This document shows positions 46,733 through 59,335 of a stretch of DNA of 64,000 nucleotides, piece by piece (within the stretch, counting starts at the first letter, position 1; every line of letters begins with the position of its first letter). The stretch comes from Limnanthes douglasii subsp. nivea (Eukaryota; Streptophyta; Magnoliopsida; Brassicales; Limnanthaceae), in the NCBI GenBank assembly GCA_036936605.1, contig JAUPFV010000001.1, positions 165,192,643 through 165,256,642 on the forward strand, given 5' to 3'. Below the pieces are notes generated by a model, which saw only the letters and a program-made list of their open reading frames with translations, ran no database searches and was not told where the DNA came from. Position numbers and translations under genes: made by a program.

Positions 46733-49712
46733 ATGAGAAAGCATAAAAAAACCAAAAAACCAAGAGCCAGAAAACCGAGAACATCAAACTCTCCTGATAA
46801 ACAGAAATCCCAGTTTGGTGCTTATGACTATTCTGCATAAGTGAAAGGGCTGGAGAATATAAAGCGACTGGATTTATAAGCAACGCCCCTTGATTTTCTA
46901 TTGAAATGATATACTACGGTGATTTTGATCCGATTTGAACTCCTCCTGCTTTTTCAAGTTCATCTATTTCAGAAGAAACTCAATCATCAAAAACCCAAAC
47001 ATCAAAATCGCATCGATCTTTACAATCATCAACTATTTCACCTCATCGAATTTCTTCTACAACTCCTATTCTTCGAAGTCACCGCAAAGTAACTCAACCC
47101 ACATCTTATTCAAGTAGAACAAAAGAAATTCCATCTCCTCTCAACTCTAAATCTCAAAGCCAACTGTGCAAGGAAAAGTTTCAAGTTCATCCAAAAACTC
47201 AACTCCCTCAAAGACTTCCTAAAAGAAAAACCTTTATAGCCATGGGAGACGATGCTGACAACACTTCACCTTCTACTGTCCAAAGTATAGCAATAAACCA
47301 TTCACTGTCTTATCCTCCCCTGAGGGAAGTTTTTGAGACAATTATAGAGTCTCAAAAAAATCCTTCAAACAAAAAGCATAGAGAATCAGCCTCTAATCCC
47401 AACCCACCTCAACTTATAGATGAAGCATCCGAGGAAGAAGGTGGCTCTGAAGCTACCCACTCAAACATTGAAGTTGAAACTGATGATGACGCTTCAAAAG
47501 ATACTAAAGCTGGTGTAAAGGGGATGCTTCGAAATATACTGAAACAGTTAAACGTACTATAAAAAAAGCACCAAGGAAAGGAGGAGGGAAAAAGAAAGTT
47601 CCTATTGAATTTCCTAAGAAGCTTCCTGCTTCAGTAAGTGTAAACTTGAAGCCACTCAATCCAGAATATATATTGGCACTAAAAAATTTGCCATACATCT
47701 ACTATCTAGAGTCCCAAATTGCCTCATTGGAAAAGAAATGGGGAATGCCAAATAACATCGTACTTCGTTTTCCGAAGGAGTGAGAGACTCCACTTGACTG
47801 TGGAAAGGATGATTTGATATTATATCCTGAAATTATCAACTACGGTCTTCGGTTTTCGTTAGTTCCAATGATAATGGAATACTTCGAACTCCTAAAACTC
47901 TGTCCAACACAAGCCACACCCAACCAATGGTTCACCTTTCTATTAGTAATCATGGCCTCCAGACTTTCCCAAATTCCTTTTTCTATTCAAGACTTCATCG
48001 CCTTGACCAAACTTTTAAAGAGAATGTTAGATAACCTCCACTTGACTGTAGCAATGATGAGTTGGTAGTATATCCTGAAATTATCAACTGGGGTCTTCAG
48101 TTTCCATTATATCCAATGATAGTGGGATACTTAGAACTTCTAGACCTATGTCCTAACGCAAGCCACGCCCAACCAATGACTCATCCTCCTATTAGTAATC
48201 ATGGCCTCTAGACTTGCCCAAATTCCTTTATCTATTCAAGACTTCATCGTCTTGACCAAACTTTCGAAGGGACCTGTTTTTCCTTTTTCTTATCTCACTC
48301 TTGATGATGACCTCAAGATAATCGATGACCTGCTCGAGGCTGACAAATTTTGGAAACAAAAATTTGTCTTCGTTTCTGGGGCATGAGAGAATGGAAAAAA
48401 GATATCTGAGGAGAACTCATCGTGACTTAAATATTCTAAGTATTCTATTATTTTAAGTATTCTGATTTTTATTTTATTTTTTGCTTATTTTTGTAATGTT
48501 TCCAGAAATTTTGAAGCAATATAAAAGTCGTAAAAAATGCGAAGGATATTTTTGCCAAGTTGGCAACTTGGGCAAATAAAGAGTGGGGAAATGAGTTCCA
48601 CTTAGCTTTTCTGCCTAGAAACTATCTCAACAACCATTTGTAGAGGATCAATGTGGGAGCTGACCTCCTGAAAATCTGATGGAGCCACCCAATCCTCTCC
48701 TGGATGTCAAAAGACTTATACCGCATGATTGTAAAATATTTCTTCCTCTTCAAGCCACATTCCCTTAAAGAAGAAAGAGAAAAAGAATAAAAATATAGCT
48801 AGCACAATTGGTGCTAGCCCCTCAGAAAACCTGACGCTGCAGTCAAAGGCAAAGAGGAAGGCAATAAAAATAACCTTCTTACTATTGAAAAGGGAGAGGA
48901 GGTTGAGCTTACACCAAAAAGAAAGAAAACTGTTGCTTCGAACAAAAAGAAGAGCATATCCAAGACACCACCACAAAGAAAGGAAAAAAAGAAATATGCA
49001 GACACCCTTCAACAAGTGCTACCTTCGGAGGCTGATGCAGTCAATGTGGTGGAAGATCAAAAAAAAGAAACTATAGCAGACAATGAGTAAATAGACAATC
49101 AGTAAGGAGAAGAAGCAACATACAATGAGCGAGAAGACGATCACTTTGATCCTGATAATTTCATCAACATAAATAGTATGATGAAATAGACAGAGAGATG
49201 GATCCATATATCTAGGAGATTCAATACCAACTACATCGGTCAAAGAACTGCCTCTATTCTTCCCGAATGAGTTGGGCCATAAATCTCCTTTGATGCCCTG
49301 CGTTAGTCCATGATTCATGTTTGCTGAAGAACCATCCGAAGAGATGACACTGGCTCTTCAACCATTTACCGATCTTGGAACTGCAACACAAAATTTGTGC
49401 AAAGAAGTGGAATATTCCCAAATCCAGTTGGAGACCATGGCTAAGTGCATGCTTCGATATATGAAAGATGCCACAAAAAAAAGGATGAATGAGATCTTTG
49501 GTAAAACTATGAAGTATCAGTTTTATAGATTTCAAGCTGGTACATCAGAATTTCTGAAAGGCATCATTCATCTAAAAAACCATCTCAAATCTATACACAG
49601 GAATGAGATAGAAGAGCTCAACACTTCTCATAAAAATGAAATAGAAGAGCTCAAATCCAAACATGCTCGAGAGTTAGCATTCAAAAACTTGTTTTGTGTC
49701 TCATTGGATTAA
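46733..49712 (+). pseudogene. Antisense extra gene of element D, decayed
   Basis: Homologue of the 34578-38012 gene. An ATG near 46733 (MRKHKK) matches the start in B. Blocks follow in several frames: SQFGAYDY, acidic and basic linker (47242-47562), the PF04195-like domain (YGLRFSLVPMIMEYFELLKL, 47814-48000), a second copy of it (48060-48270), LTLDDDLKIIDDLLEADKFWKQKF (48290-48370), a candidate intron (48422-48505), and a C-terminal coiled coil to 49712 (NEIEELNTSHKNEIEELKS). Stops and frameshifts throughout. No transcript is expected to give a full protein. Confidence 0.8.
47787..48270 (+). repeat. ~240-bp tandem duplication in the antisense gene of D
   Basis: Units of about 240 bases start near 47787 and 48030; landmarks CTCCACTTGACTGT, ATATCCTGAAATTATCAACT and AATCATGGCCTC recur in order. 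B and C have this segment once. Confidence 0.85.
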
Positions 49713-49879
49713 TGCAACAATACATTGTTTTTCCTATATTTCTATTCCTTTCAAACTTATAATTTTATAAAAATAAGTCGTGTTCACCTTAAAATTAAAC
49801 TTATAACTTTTCAAGTGAAAGTACTAGAACCACGAACTTCACTTGTGTGTTTAAAGAATATTAACACCTTAAATACAAA

Positions 49880-50050
49880 TAACGCACTTATAACATGTGA
49901 TACGTCGAACATTATAGTGCGTTTAGAGAACGTAGCACTTCGAAAATTATAGTACGTTTAGAGAACTTAGCACTTTGAAAATTATAATGTGTTTAGAGAA
50001 TGTATCACTTCAAAAATTATAGTGCGTTTAGAGAACGTATCACTTTGAAT
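49880..50050 (+). repeat. Minisatellite in element D, about 4.5 x 35 bp
   Basis: Units of 35 bases (ATTATAGTGCGTTTAGAGAA and so on to CACTTCGAAA) start at 49911, 49946, 49981 and 50016, preceded by a partial one. The array sits where B has its 34-base array. Short similarity (CACTTCGAAAA versus CACCTCGAAAA) hints at a common ancestor. Confidence 0.88.
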
Positions 50051-50289
50051 ATGGTTGTTTCTTCGAAAAGTGCTTATAACACTTCGGAATATTTACGATT
50101 GGTCAACCTCAAAGATGATAAGTCTTTGATTGGTTACCAAAATAGTTCAAATACTTATACTTAAACAACCATTGGCCAAAAAATAATTTAATTGATAACT
50201 TCGAATATTTACATGAAACCTCATTAAAACCTCCATAGGCCAACATGGTAGGAAATAATGTGTTGATTATTTAAAAATGTTTTCAAAAA

Positions 50290-52313
50290 ATAAGATTATT
50301 CCCAATACAATTTCAGATGTTGTAGCATCGTCCCATGCACATCACAATGGCGATAAGAACCCGGTTTTATTATTTCAACAACCATATAAGGTCCTTCCCA
50401 ATTCGAATTATACCGACTTCTCATCAGAGTTTGATAATGAATCGTATTCAGATGTGCTCTAACTCTTTTCTCCTTAATTAGGTCCAAATCTGCTCTTTTT
50501 GCTTCGTCATTCAGGTCCTTGGAATACTGAAGTACTCTATAAGAAGGTAACATAGATTCTGCAGGGCTAATATCATCCATACCATACACCAAGGCAATAT
50601 GAGTTTCTTTAGTGGCCTCTCTAGGAGTTGTTTAATAAGCCCATAACACCTCTTGCAAATAGTTAGACCATTTTTCTACAGCCTCTGTCAAATTATTCTT
50701 AAACCCTTCTAAAATAGATCTGTTTTTTATCCGACCATTTTGCCGGGGGATGAAAAGGTGTAGAAAAGCACTGTGTAATACATCTCGATACACAAAAAGA
50801 AGCCATTAATCTATCGTTAAATTGAGGACCATTATCTGTGGTGATTTTTGTGAGGAACCCGAAAGTGGCAACAAATATTGTTCACAATTAACTTAATAAC
50901 ATCCTTGGCTTTCGTTCCAGACAATGGTTCAACCTCTTCCCACTATGAAAAATAGTCCACTGCCCCAATAATCATTTTCCATCATTCAGAAGCCATAGAC
51001 AATAGTCATACCAAATTTATTCCCCCTCTATCAAAAGGGATTGCTTCGATAATGGACATGAGTGGAACTACAGCTTTGTCAATAGAATTGGCAACTCATT
51101 GACAAATATCGCAGCCCTGGGCCAAAATTTTAACATTGTTCATAATTGATGGCCAATAATAGCCTGCCAACGAAACCCAACGTGTCAATGCCTTGAACTC
51201 ACAATATGCTGACCCTCACCATCATATAATTCTGATTTTTTTCCTAAGACTCTTGTTTATTCAAACAACACAACAAAGGCCTACTCAAAGATTTCTTGTA
51301 TAAGACCCCATCAAATACAAAATAGCCATGAGCTTTATACTTAAATTTTTAGCCAATTGCATATCTTGAGGCAGCGTTCCTCTTAATAAGAAATTCAGGA
51401 TATATGTGCTCCAGTCGCTTTGAATGACATCTTGTGTGACAATAACTTCTTCTACATATTTACACTACTCTAACCGAATTTAAATTAAAGGACACTCATG
51501 TAACAAAATCCAAGGGTTCAGTAAGCAACGGTTTCCAAAGAATCAACAAATGTATTGTTTCATCGGATGATATGTTCTACAATAATGTGGTCAAATAGAA
51601 GAGTCAAATTTCAAAGCTCTCGAAGATACCGAATTAAGTGATCCTTTTTAGCTTCGAAAACACCGGCCACCTAATTCACTCCTAATTGGGAATTTGTCTC
51701 CAAACGAACTGAAGTTTCCCCACAAATGATCGAGGCCTTAAACCAACTAATACAGCTTCATATTCAGCTCCATTATTTGATGAATGAAAACTAAATTTAA
51801 TCGCTTGAAACATAGGCTTCCCCGTCCTGCACTGGATCCTCTAATGCTAAAACCTTCACCAGTTTGAACAAACCACATCGAAATTCTTGCCAAGACCTCC
51901 TTATCTATGTCTTTGCCTGATCTGCTTGAGTGGAACTCAACAAGAAAATCAGCTAATGTTTGGGCCTTAATAGCCATTCGAGGAGAAAAGCTAATATTGA
52001 AATCTCCTAGCTCCACTGACCATTTGGTCATCCTCCCAGAAGTATCGGGGTGCTGTAAAACATTTTTCAGTGGGAATGAAGGTCGAACCACAACAATGTG
52101 AGCTTGAAAGTAAGGGTGCATCTTCCTAGCAGCGACCACTAAAACAAAGGCCAACTTTTCGAGCTTCAAATATCTTTGTTCTGCTGCCAACAAACTCTTA
52201 CTGACATAGTAGATTGGCTTCAAAGTTTATGAATATTCACTTATCAACACAACACACACGGCAAAATATGACACTGCAATGTATAAAAAGAGTTTCTCTC
52301 CAATTCGAGGCGA
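50290..52313 (-). pseudogene. Element D RNase H and integrase remnant
   Basis: From 52313 down: LFLYIAVSYFAV, KPIYYVSKSLLAAEQRYLKLEK, the end of RNase H (LADFLVEFHSSR, about 51925-51960), a decayed second RNase H, and integrase in several frames down to the C-terminal domain (50296-50592: SPAESMLPSYRVLQYS, HYQTLMRSRYN, KLYWE), which carries its own internal deletion. At its upper end it is fused directly to the gag-pro/pol linker, with no RT domain between. Confidence 0.85.
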
Positions 52314-54840
52314 CATGGGGTTTCCCTCGGATCATCAACCCCCTCTTCCGTTTCCGAGGTTATTCCCCTGATTTCTATTCAGTCACTTTATCACCACTTC
52401 TCGAACCTCAAATTCAAAGAGTTGTGGCATAACATTCTCTAGCTACCTTCTGATCACTTCGGACAACCCCAACGCGATTTCCGATGACATACTTCAGACA
52501 TTGGTGGACTGTGGATAAAACTGTATACATCCTCGAAAGCCAAGATCTTCCAAAGATAACATTATAAGTGGTCGGAAAATCCACCACCATGAATAAAACT
52601 TGAACCTTCTTTCTAAAAGATCCCTTTCCCAAACACACCTCGCCCTCGAATTCTCCATCACCTGGGTCGTCACACTTGTAAATCCAATCATAGTACGTTG
52701 GATTGAGAAATTCAAGGAGGATTACACATCCTATCATATGTTGACTTAAAAATAACATTTGCAAGAACTTACTGTATCTATCAGCACACGTCAAATTTTA
52801 ATACCAGCTACTTCCGCTCCAATAACTACTGCATCTTCATGAGGACCTGCAGTGCCTCTTAAAGCATCTTCATCAAAAATAATAAAATGAACATCTTTCT
52901 TACCATACAAATGAGTAGAATTCCCTCATTCTATTTGAGAGCTAAACTCACCACATGTATCTTTGTAGAGCTGTCAGTATTTCTAGTCATAGTATCTCAT
53001 TCGAAGATTGCCGAGGACTCAAAGTATTCACATAAACTTTAAACTCGACCTTGTTTCACTGGCTCATCCACTGCCATCAAAATCAGTCGATCCATATCTG
53101 TATCTAAATATTCCAATGCAGTATCAAAATCATCAATCTTAGAATCCAGAATCATTAAATTTTATGCTTGTGAATTTGGATTCGTTGCGTGTGAAGCCGA
53201 CGCAACAAGAGACTTTGATCCACTGCTTTTCCCTTTAATAAAGGCTAACTACTTGCCATTTTTAATTAAATTTTGTACCTCATTATTCAAAGCCATACAA
53301 TCTATAGTGTCATGCCGTATGCTGTTTTGATATTTATAGAACCTATTATTACTCTCCTCCCTTGGTTTACTTATCCGAGAAGGCTTTTTAAAATTCACAT
53401 ATCCTTTCGCCTTTTCATAAATTGTAACAATATTTTCAGTTAAATCAACATAGTACTTGGCCTTATCCACTGATTTGGCCTTGGTTTTTAAAATTGATAC
53501 CCTATAGCTTGAGTTGGGTACCTTTCATTTCGAGGAGGAAAATTATTGTTGTTCCTCGGACGCGATGGTTGGGCTGAGTTTGAAGAATGTCCCTGACTAT
53601 TTGACACCTGCCCTGAACTCTTTTGACTAGATCCAACCACTCTTCAATCTTTAGTTGACTCTTCAACTTTAATTTGATCCTCCACTTGCCCCATCAACGC
53701 TCTAAAGGTCAAAGATCTCCGTTTCGTTGTTTCATTTGCTCAATATCCTGGTAACAAACCTTATCGAAATGCATCCACAACTACCAACTCTTCACAATTA
53801 TCTAAACCAGCTTTTGTTAACACAAATCGTTTAGAATAGTCCTTCAGATTTTCTCCCACTGCTTGTTTGCATGTATTATTGTGTCTTCATTTGCACACAT
53901 CTATTTACTTCCCACAAATTATCGTCGGAAGGTTGTATAAAAATATCTGAAATTGGAAATGGATCCTTTCGGAATCTTGTTGTACCATTTCAAAGATGTT
54001 CCTTTGAACGTCTGAGAGAAATCTCTACATACCATCCTATCATCGTCCTCAATATTCGTCAAGTAGTTTTTAAATTGTTCGTTGTGGTCATCAGGATCTT
54101 TCACCTCATTGAACTTTTGGACCTTAGAGATATAGAATTACTTCGGATGAGTGATGGCCCTTATCCCAGTTGTCAAATGAGATTTTCTCCACCCGACTCC
54201 TTGTATATACTAATTATCATTTATTGTTCCTGTGATAGCATACAAGTTCCAAACATCCATCCCTGTGTACTGATTCGACGTGTTCCCTTTACATCACTCT
54301 GCTTCCCTCAAACAACGAGGTGCATTATCGTTTCTTGTTTTGTATTCTTTTCGTGATTTTTGAGGCCGAAATTTTTCTTCCTTTGACGACCCCTAGTACC
54401 TCTTATACTCAGATCATGAACTGTTCAACTCATCTTCACTAGACGTAACATACATTTTCTTATCTTTTTTCTATTTTTATGAAGTATAATGCTATTTATT
54501 AGATTCAAAATGTATTTTCTTATGCTCACTTCGAACCTGGCAAGTTATACAAGATTGATTAGATTGGCTGTCAACATCATACTTATCATTTAACTACCTC
54601 ACCTCAGATGTTAGCCTATCCGATTGAATATCTTGCTCTCTTTGATCATACTTCTCATTTAGAGCCCTGATTTTATCCACTAACTGATTCATTCACATTA
54701 TAATATCTGAGTGAGTCTATCAAACTGGAACTGATTCATCTTATTTACCTTCTCCTCATTGTAGATCAAATTTTAATGTCTCAATTGCCTTTTGAACGAA
54801 AGGATCGTTTTCATTTCTTGGTTCAATTATCGATCCAAAA
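52314..54840 (-). pseudogene. Element D gag-protease remnant
   Basis: Gag blocks (DDHNEQFKNYLTNIEDDDRMVC, LKWYNKIPKGS; 53919-54104), the knuckle region (YKYQNSIRHDTIDC, 53249-53470, His and Cys partly lost), and protease end (GKGSFRKKVQVLFMVVD, IFGRSWLSRM, about 52480-52640) are recognisable in the same order as in B. Frames are broken by many stops. A TAG at the gag-pro/pol junction (about 52374-52376) corresponds to those of A and B. Confidence 0.82.
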
Positions 54841-54956
54841 CATCTTCAAAGAATTGATCAAGAACAATCAAAACGAAACAAGAAAGTCGATTGCTTTTGG
54901 TTTTTGATCAAGAAATCAAGGTACCAATTAATCAACTCCCACCGTGGTCGCCAATT

Positions 54957-55254
54957 TGGTGTGAATGAAATTTGAATTTAGAGAGAGATGAAGAAGAAAG
55001 TTGATTTTACAGAGAGAAATTTAAGCAAAAGAAGATAGTTCACCAAATGAAAGTCTCATATGTATTAATTTCAGCTTTGGCCTTTATATATAGGCGGACA
55101 TGCTTAGAATAACTGAAGTTATTACAATAATGGGTTAACTGTACTTTAACCACCATCTTCACAACTAGATTGAAATATATCCTATATCTTTATAATCGTT
55201 CGTACAAGACTTTAAGTATTACATTTTAGTCCTCAATAGTTTATATCCTTATCA
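54957..55254 (-). repeat. 5' LTR of element D
   Basis: 298 bp, TGGTGTGAAT to CTTATCA. The primer site TTGGCGACCACGGTGGGAG lies just inside it (about 54937-54955, minus strand). Confidence 0.9.
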
Positions 55255-55920
55255 ACTTTGGAATCCATGGATATCAAATGATTCTATCCGAATTACTTAA
55301 TAAGGAGGGGGTCAATCCATTGCGAGTATAAGGCTTTAACTAGAAGGGTTTTATTAGTAGAGTACTATTTATTTTCAATTATTGCAGATGCAAAAGAATT
55401 AGTCTGACGATGTGATCCCTACCAACGATTTACAAACGCAATCCATATGCCACTTGTACCATTAGATTTTTATATCTAAAGCATTACCCTTTGACATATG
55501 AAGGGTTTTTCATTACCCTTTTTGTATTAGTTTATGAGATGTATACAATAACCCTATCTGAAACTATGCTCCCATATTTCCAAATTAAAAATTATTCTAA
55601 AGAGGATAATATAGCCAATAGACCTGATAACAGAGAAGAGAAGAATGACCCATTTAATATCTCTTCACTATCAAACCCTCATGAGAAGTAGATATATGTC
55701 TCGCGTTCGAATGAAAGAATTTAAAATAGGGGATAGAGTTCTGAAAAAGGTATTCCCACACACCAAATATAAAAGGTTAGGGAAGTTGGCACCCAATTGG
55801 GAAAGATCTTGTTCGGTTGTTGAAATAATGAAGTATGGAACGTTTCGGTTGGAAGATCGAGAAGACAATCCTCTTCAACACCCAGATAATATTGAAAACT
55901 TAAGGCTTTATCTCAAATAA
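55255..55920 (+). pseudogene. Element C integrase remnant
   Basis: The piece resumes at ILSELLNKEG (about 55278) within the integrase zinc-finger part and then shows only traces of the core. The C-terminal domain is well kept (55645-55920: HYQTLMRSRYMSRVRMKEFKIGDRVLKKVF, GKLAPNWE, ENLRLYLK), close to the same domain of B. Confidence 0.82.
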
Positions 55921-56039
55921 CTGTAAAAAAACATTATTCTCTCGTTTTAATTTTCTTATGTAAATACTCACGGACATACTATTTCACACCCTAATGACTC
56001 AGAGAAGTTTTAATGAGGTGTCTGAACCACTTCAAATGT

Positions 56040-56465
56040 TGGAGACTTTTATAATTCTTGTATTATTTATGTGATTCTGATGTTCTTGGTGTCACAATTA
56101 AAAGGTTCCAACATTAGTTGGTCATGTGTAAAGTTTCCAACATTATTTGATCACAATTAAAAGGTTCCAATGTTAGTTGGTCATGTGTAAAGGTTCCAAC
56201 ATTAGTTGGTCTGAATTTAAAAGGTTCCAATATTAGCTGATCATGTGTAAAGGTTTCGACATTAGTTGGTCACAATTTAAGGGTCCTAACATTATTTGGT
56301 CATGATAATCGAATTTGAAGAAGTGATAGTCTGAATTTTAATAATTACTTTGATTATCAGGATAATCGGATTCGAAATAGTGATGGATTGAATTTAACTA
56401 ATTGCTTAGATTATGAAGATAATCAGATTCTAATTTGATTATAAAGATAATCATATTCAAAGGAA
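56040..56465 (+). repeat. Tandem repeats in element C
   Basis: Two arrays in a row. The first (about 56085-56315) has ~28-30-base units of the type GGTTCCAACATTAGTTGGTC followed by ATGTGTAAA or ACAATTAAA in turn, about eight copies. The second (about 56308-56465) has ~50-60-base units around GATAATCGGATTCGAA. They lie between integrase and the antisense gene, as the arrays of B and D do. Confidence 0.85.
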
Positions 56466-56596
56466 TAATGATCCACATTTAAATAATTATTATGGTTACC
56501 TTTGAATAGATAAAACCCGAATGGGCTATTTGACATATAGTAAATTGGTCTAAAGATAAGGGATAAAAAAATGTGATTCATTTATAAATCTCGAGT

Positions 56597-56690
56597 ACAA
56601 AATGCCTTGGCTATGCCAAGGACTTATAAAAAAAATCAAATAGTACTACAAAATGCCTTGGCCATGACAAGGAATTACAAAACAAACGGT
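56597..56690. repeat. Pair of short hairpin repeats in element C
   Basis: ACAAAATGCCTTGGC occurs twice (about 56597 and 56648), each continuing into a small hairpin CCTTGGC-TAT-GCCAAGG or its variant. It lies just beyond the 3' end of the antisense gene and might belong to its 3' untranslated region. Confidence 0.5.
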
Positions 56691-56721
56691 GATAAGAGAA
56701 ACATGTATAATAAACATAAAG

Positions 56722-58799
56722 TCAATTGCTTATGGGATCTTTCCTTTTAGCATCATCTTCTTCGAAGCTCCCACATTCGGAGCCTCCACCTTGACTGCCG
56801 AAAGCATTTCCCTTATCTGCGCCCAAGTGGATACCCAATTTATCTGCAAAATCCAAATCAACAGGTTGTAATTCTTCTCGCAACAACTTCCAAAGAAATC
56901 CAAGGTTCATCTCAGGGAATGCTTTGTGGAAATATAAGACCATATCGGTCTTGATCGAAGCATCCTGTTTAGATAGGAACTTCAAGATTTTATCAACATC
57001 CTCATCAACTACAGCTTCCTTATATTTCAAAGCCTGAGTCTTAAGTGCGTTTAGCTCCCCTCAAATTTTAGAGCATCACAATCTTTTAATTCATTCGATA
57101 AATGATCTATAGCATCCTTATCACTTTCAATCTTATCTTTTTATTTTGGATCTCCTCTGCTCTGGATGAGTCTAACTCAACATTTTTAGCTTTGTCAACA
57201 TTATTTAGCTTTTTAAGCTCTTCACGAACACTCATAGTTTCGCTTGTCAAACCCTCGACGCACTTTTTTATTTGCAAAGGCTTTCTTGTGACGCTCACAT
57301 TCATCTTTAAGCAAAATGGTGGTTTCTTTGTGTGATCTTACCTCCATTTCCAACTCAACAATATGCTTCACAAGGCTTATTATTTCATATACAAATATGT
57401 CTTGTTCTTTCACTAACTGGAAAGGCACATCTACAAATGGACTAGTGAGACCAGGAAATTGCTTTTCAAAAGGCTCAAATTTGATACTTTCCATATTACC
57501 CATCATATTATTTTCATTATAAACCAAATCCTTTATTACCATAAACAAAAGGGAATGTAGTTCGATTACCGGAGAAATTTAAGCTTGAAATATGATTGGG
57601 ACAATTTCTGAACTGGTGGGGGAGGAGGGGTAGTAAACTCTTCCCATGAAAAGTTACATTTAGAACTGGTCCTCCAGGGATGACTCCAGACTAGATTGTT
57701 CGGAGTAAAGCATTTGTGAAATGTACTAGACCAATTCTCCTTGGACCATCGGTGCAACTTCTTGAAAGTAAGTGCTGTTGTTTGAACTTCAATATAGCTG
57801 TAAAAAAATAAGAGGGCTAAAAATAAATGACGGATATTGAAGGGTAAAAGAAATATAAATTAAAAAGAAAGATAAATAATTACCTATGCTTTTCCAAATC
57901 TGGGGAACGCGACTCAAATTTTCCTCCGATGAGATAATTTTCCATTCTCTTAATGGTAATGGGGGAATAATAATTGCATATTCCATAACGTTTTAGTCTC
58001 GAACAAGTCACCTTTTTTAGAGTTCCTCATTTGGCTCAAAACGCATTTAACTCATTATCGAAGAAATAATTGTATGATATTTGAGAAAGAACAATCAGAT
58101 AATTGTGACTCACTTTTTAAAAATTAGGCCATACACACCCAACCAGTGAAGGAGATAATTCCACTTCTCTCCCTTTTTAACCCTTACGCTTGTTGTTCTT
58201 AAATTTTTGGGCTTTCTCTATAAATTTTTTTGAGGCCCTAACGTTTATTCCAGACTGGTATGATATTCCCAATAGTGACTCTGTGTCAATATCTTCTTGA
58301 TCAATTAACTAACTCTGATTAGATCCGGTGGGAATTTTTTTATGTTGAGTTACATTCTGCTAGGGGACAACGACTTTGTTTTTGTTTAACTGCTCTAATT
58401 GAGAGCTTAGAAATGATGGAGGTTGTTCAATATTTTTTTTCTCTTGGTTTGATGAGCTTTTGTAACATTTGTTTGCGTACTTGTCTTCGGTGGAGAAAGT
58501 TCTTCTGTATCTGAACCCATCAATATAAAAGTTGATGGACGTCTACGAATGATTTCGCATTAGGACCATGTTAGCCTCAAAGAATGAAATTTTGATTTAA
58601 AGGACTGAGGAGTAGATGAAGGCTTGATTGAAATTCTATGTATGTTATAGGGACATATTCCTCCGTAATTGAAGATCTGAAGAATAATAGTTGGCCCTTT
58701 TGATTTTTGCAACCCCGCAGCTCTTCTAGAAGCCTTATATTCCTCAGTTGTATCTAAGTTATGTAGCCAATCAGACAAAGTGGTTATCGTCATGAACAT
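56722..58799 (-). pseudogene. Antisense extra gene of element C, decayed
   Basis: Homologue of the extra gene of B, again opposite to its host element. From 58799 down: EEYKASRRAAGL and IFNYGG (matching B's EYKAAG, FKYGNF), a poorly kept middle, a candidate intron (57893-57798), WSKENWSSTFHKCF (matching WAEKTWGNGFHSAF in B), a coiled-coil stretch (57548-57107) and the end IKTDMVLYFHKAFPEMNLGFLWKLLREE (matching B's RLDLTNLWKQVPEEQ) with an acidic tail at 56722. Frameshifts and stops separate the pieces. Confidence 0.75.
57798..57893 (-). other. Candidate intron in the antisense gene of C
   Basis: 96 bases with GTAATT donor and TTTTTTTACAG acceptor on the minus strand. It lies at the same point of the protein as the 74-base intron in B. 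Confidence 0.6.
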
Positions 58800-59335
58800 A
58801 CAAGTTCCCGGAATACGTTACCGAAAAATGAATTTGTGGTGGCTGTTAGAACGAACATTGAAGGTTGCAATCGTAAGTAAGTAGAGTTACTCTCTATAGA
58901 AATTGAGTTTCTCTCTTTTAAAATTGTTTTGAAGAGAAAATGAGGGAGGAAAACACTTATATGGAACTGTGAAGAAGCCCAACAACCTATTTCTTACAGG
59001 CCCAATGGGTATGACCCTCGAGAAGTGGAAGAGTCTCCAACGACTATAATTTCTAGAGAAGTGAAACCATCTCGAATAATCATCATGCTTCGCCAATAAA
59101 AGGATTAATAATGGTTCTAGCATATTAATGACACGTGTATGGGAACATATTCGATTTGTCATCTCCGAAGGATATATGTAAGAATTTCTAAGTCGTTCCA
59201 CAAGTCGGGTTAAAATTATTTCTCCAATATGTGTGAAGTATTTACAGTAAAATTCAAAAGGATTTCAAGATAAGATCTGAATGATGCATGCAGTAGTCTA
59301 ACCAAAGAATATTTGCGAGGACTAAGAGGGAAACC
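58800..59335. other. Element C between antisense gene and 3' LTR
   Basis: Presumed promoter and leader of the antisense gene on the minus strand; no clear TATA box was found. The purine-rich CTAAGAGGGAAACC directly before 59336 is the likely polypurine tract of C. Confidence 0.5.

Larger units (their letters stand above)
45814..55254 (-). mobile_element. Tat-lineage Ty3/gypsy element D, RT deleted
   Basis: This 9.4-kb minus-strand element lies inside the integrase region of C. Minus-strand order: 5' LTR (55254-54957), primer site, gag, protease, then directly RNase H, integrase, repeat array, antisense gene (plus), polypurine tract, 3' LTR (46113-45814). The LTRs differ at about one base in ten, so D is much older than B. 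The immediate flanks (CTTTT at 45809-45813, ACTTT at 55255-55259) do not form a perfect 5-bp duplication. All frames are decayed and the RT domain is missing. Confidence 0.9.
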
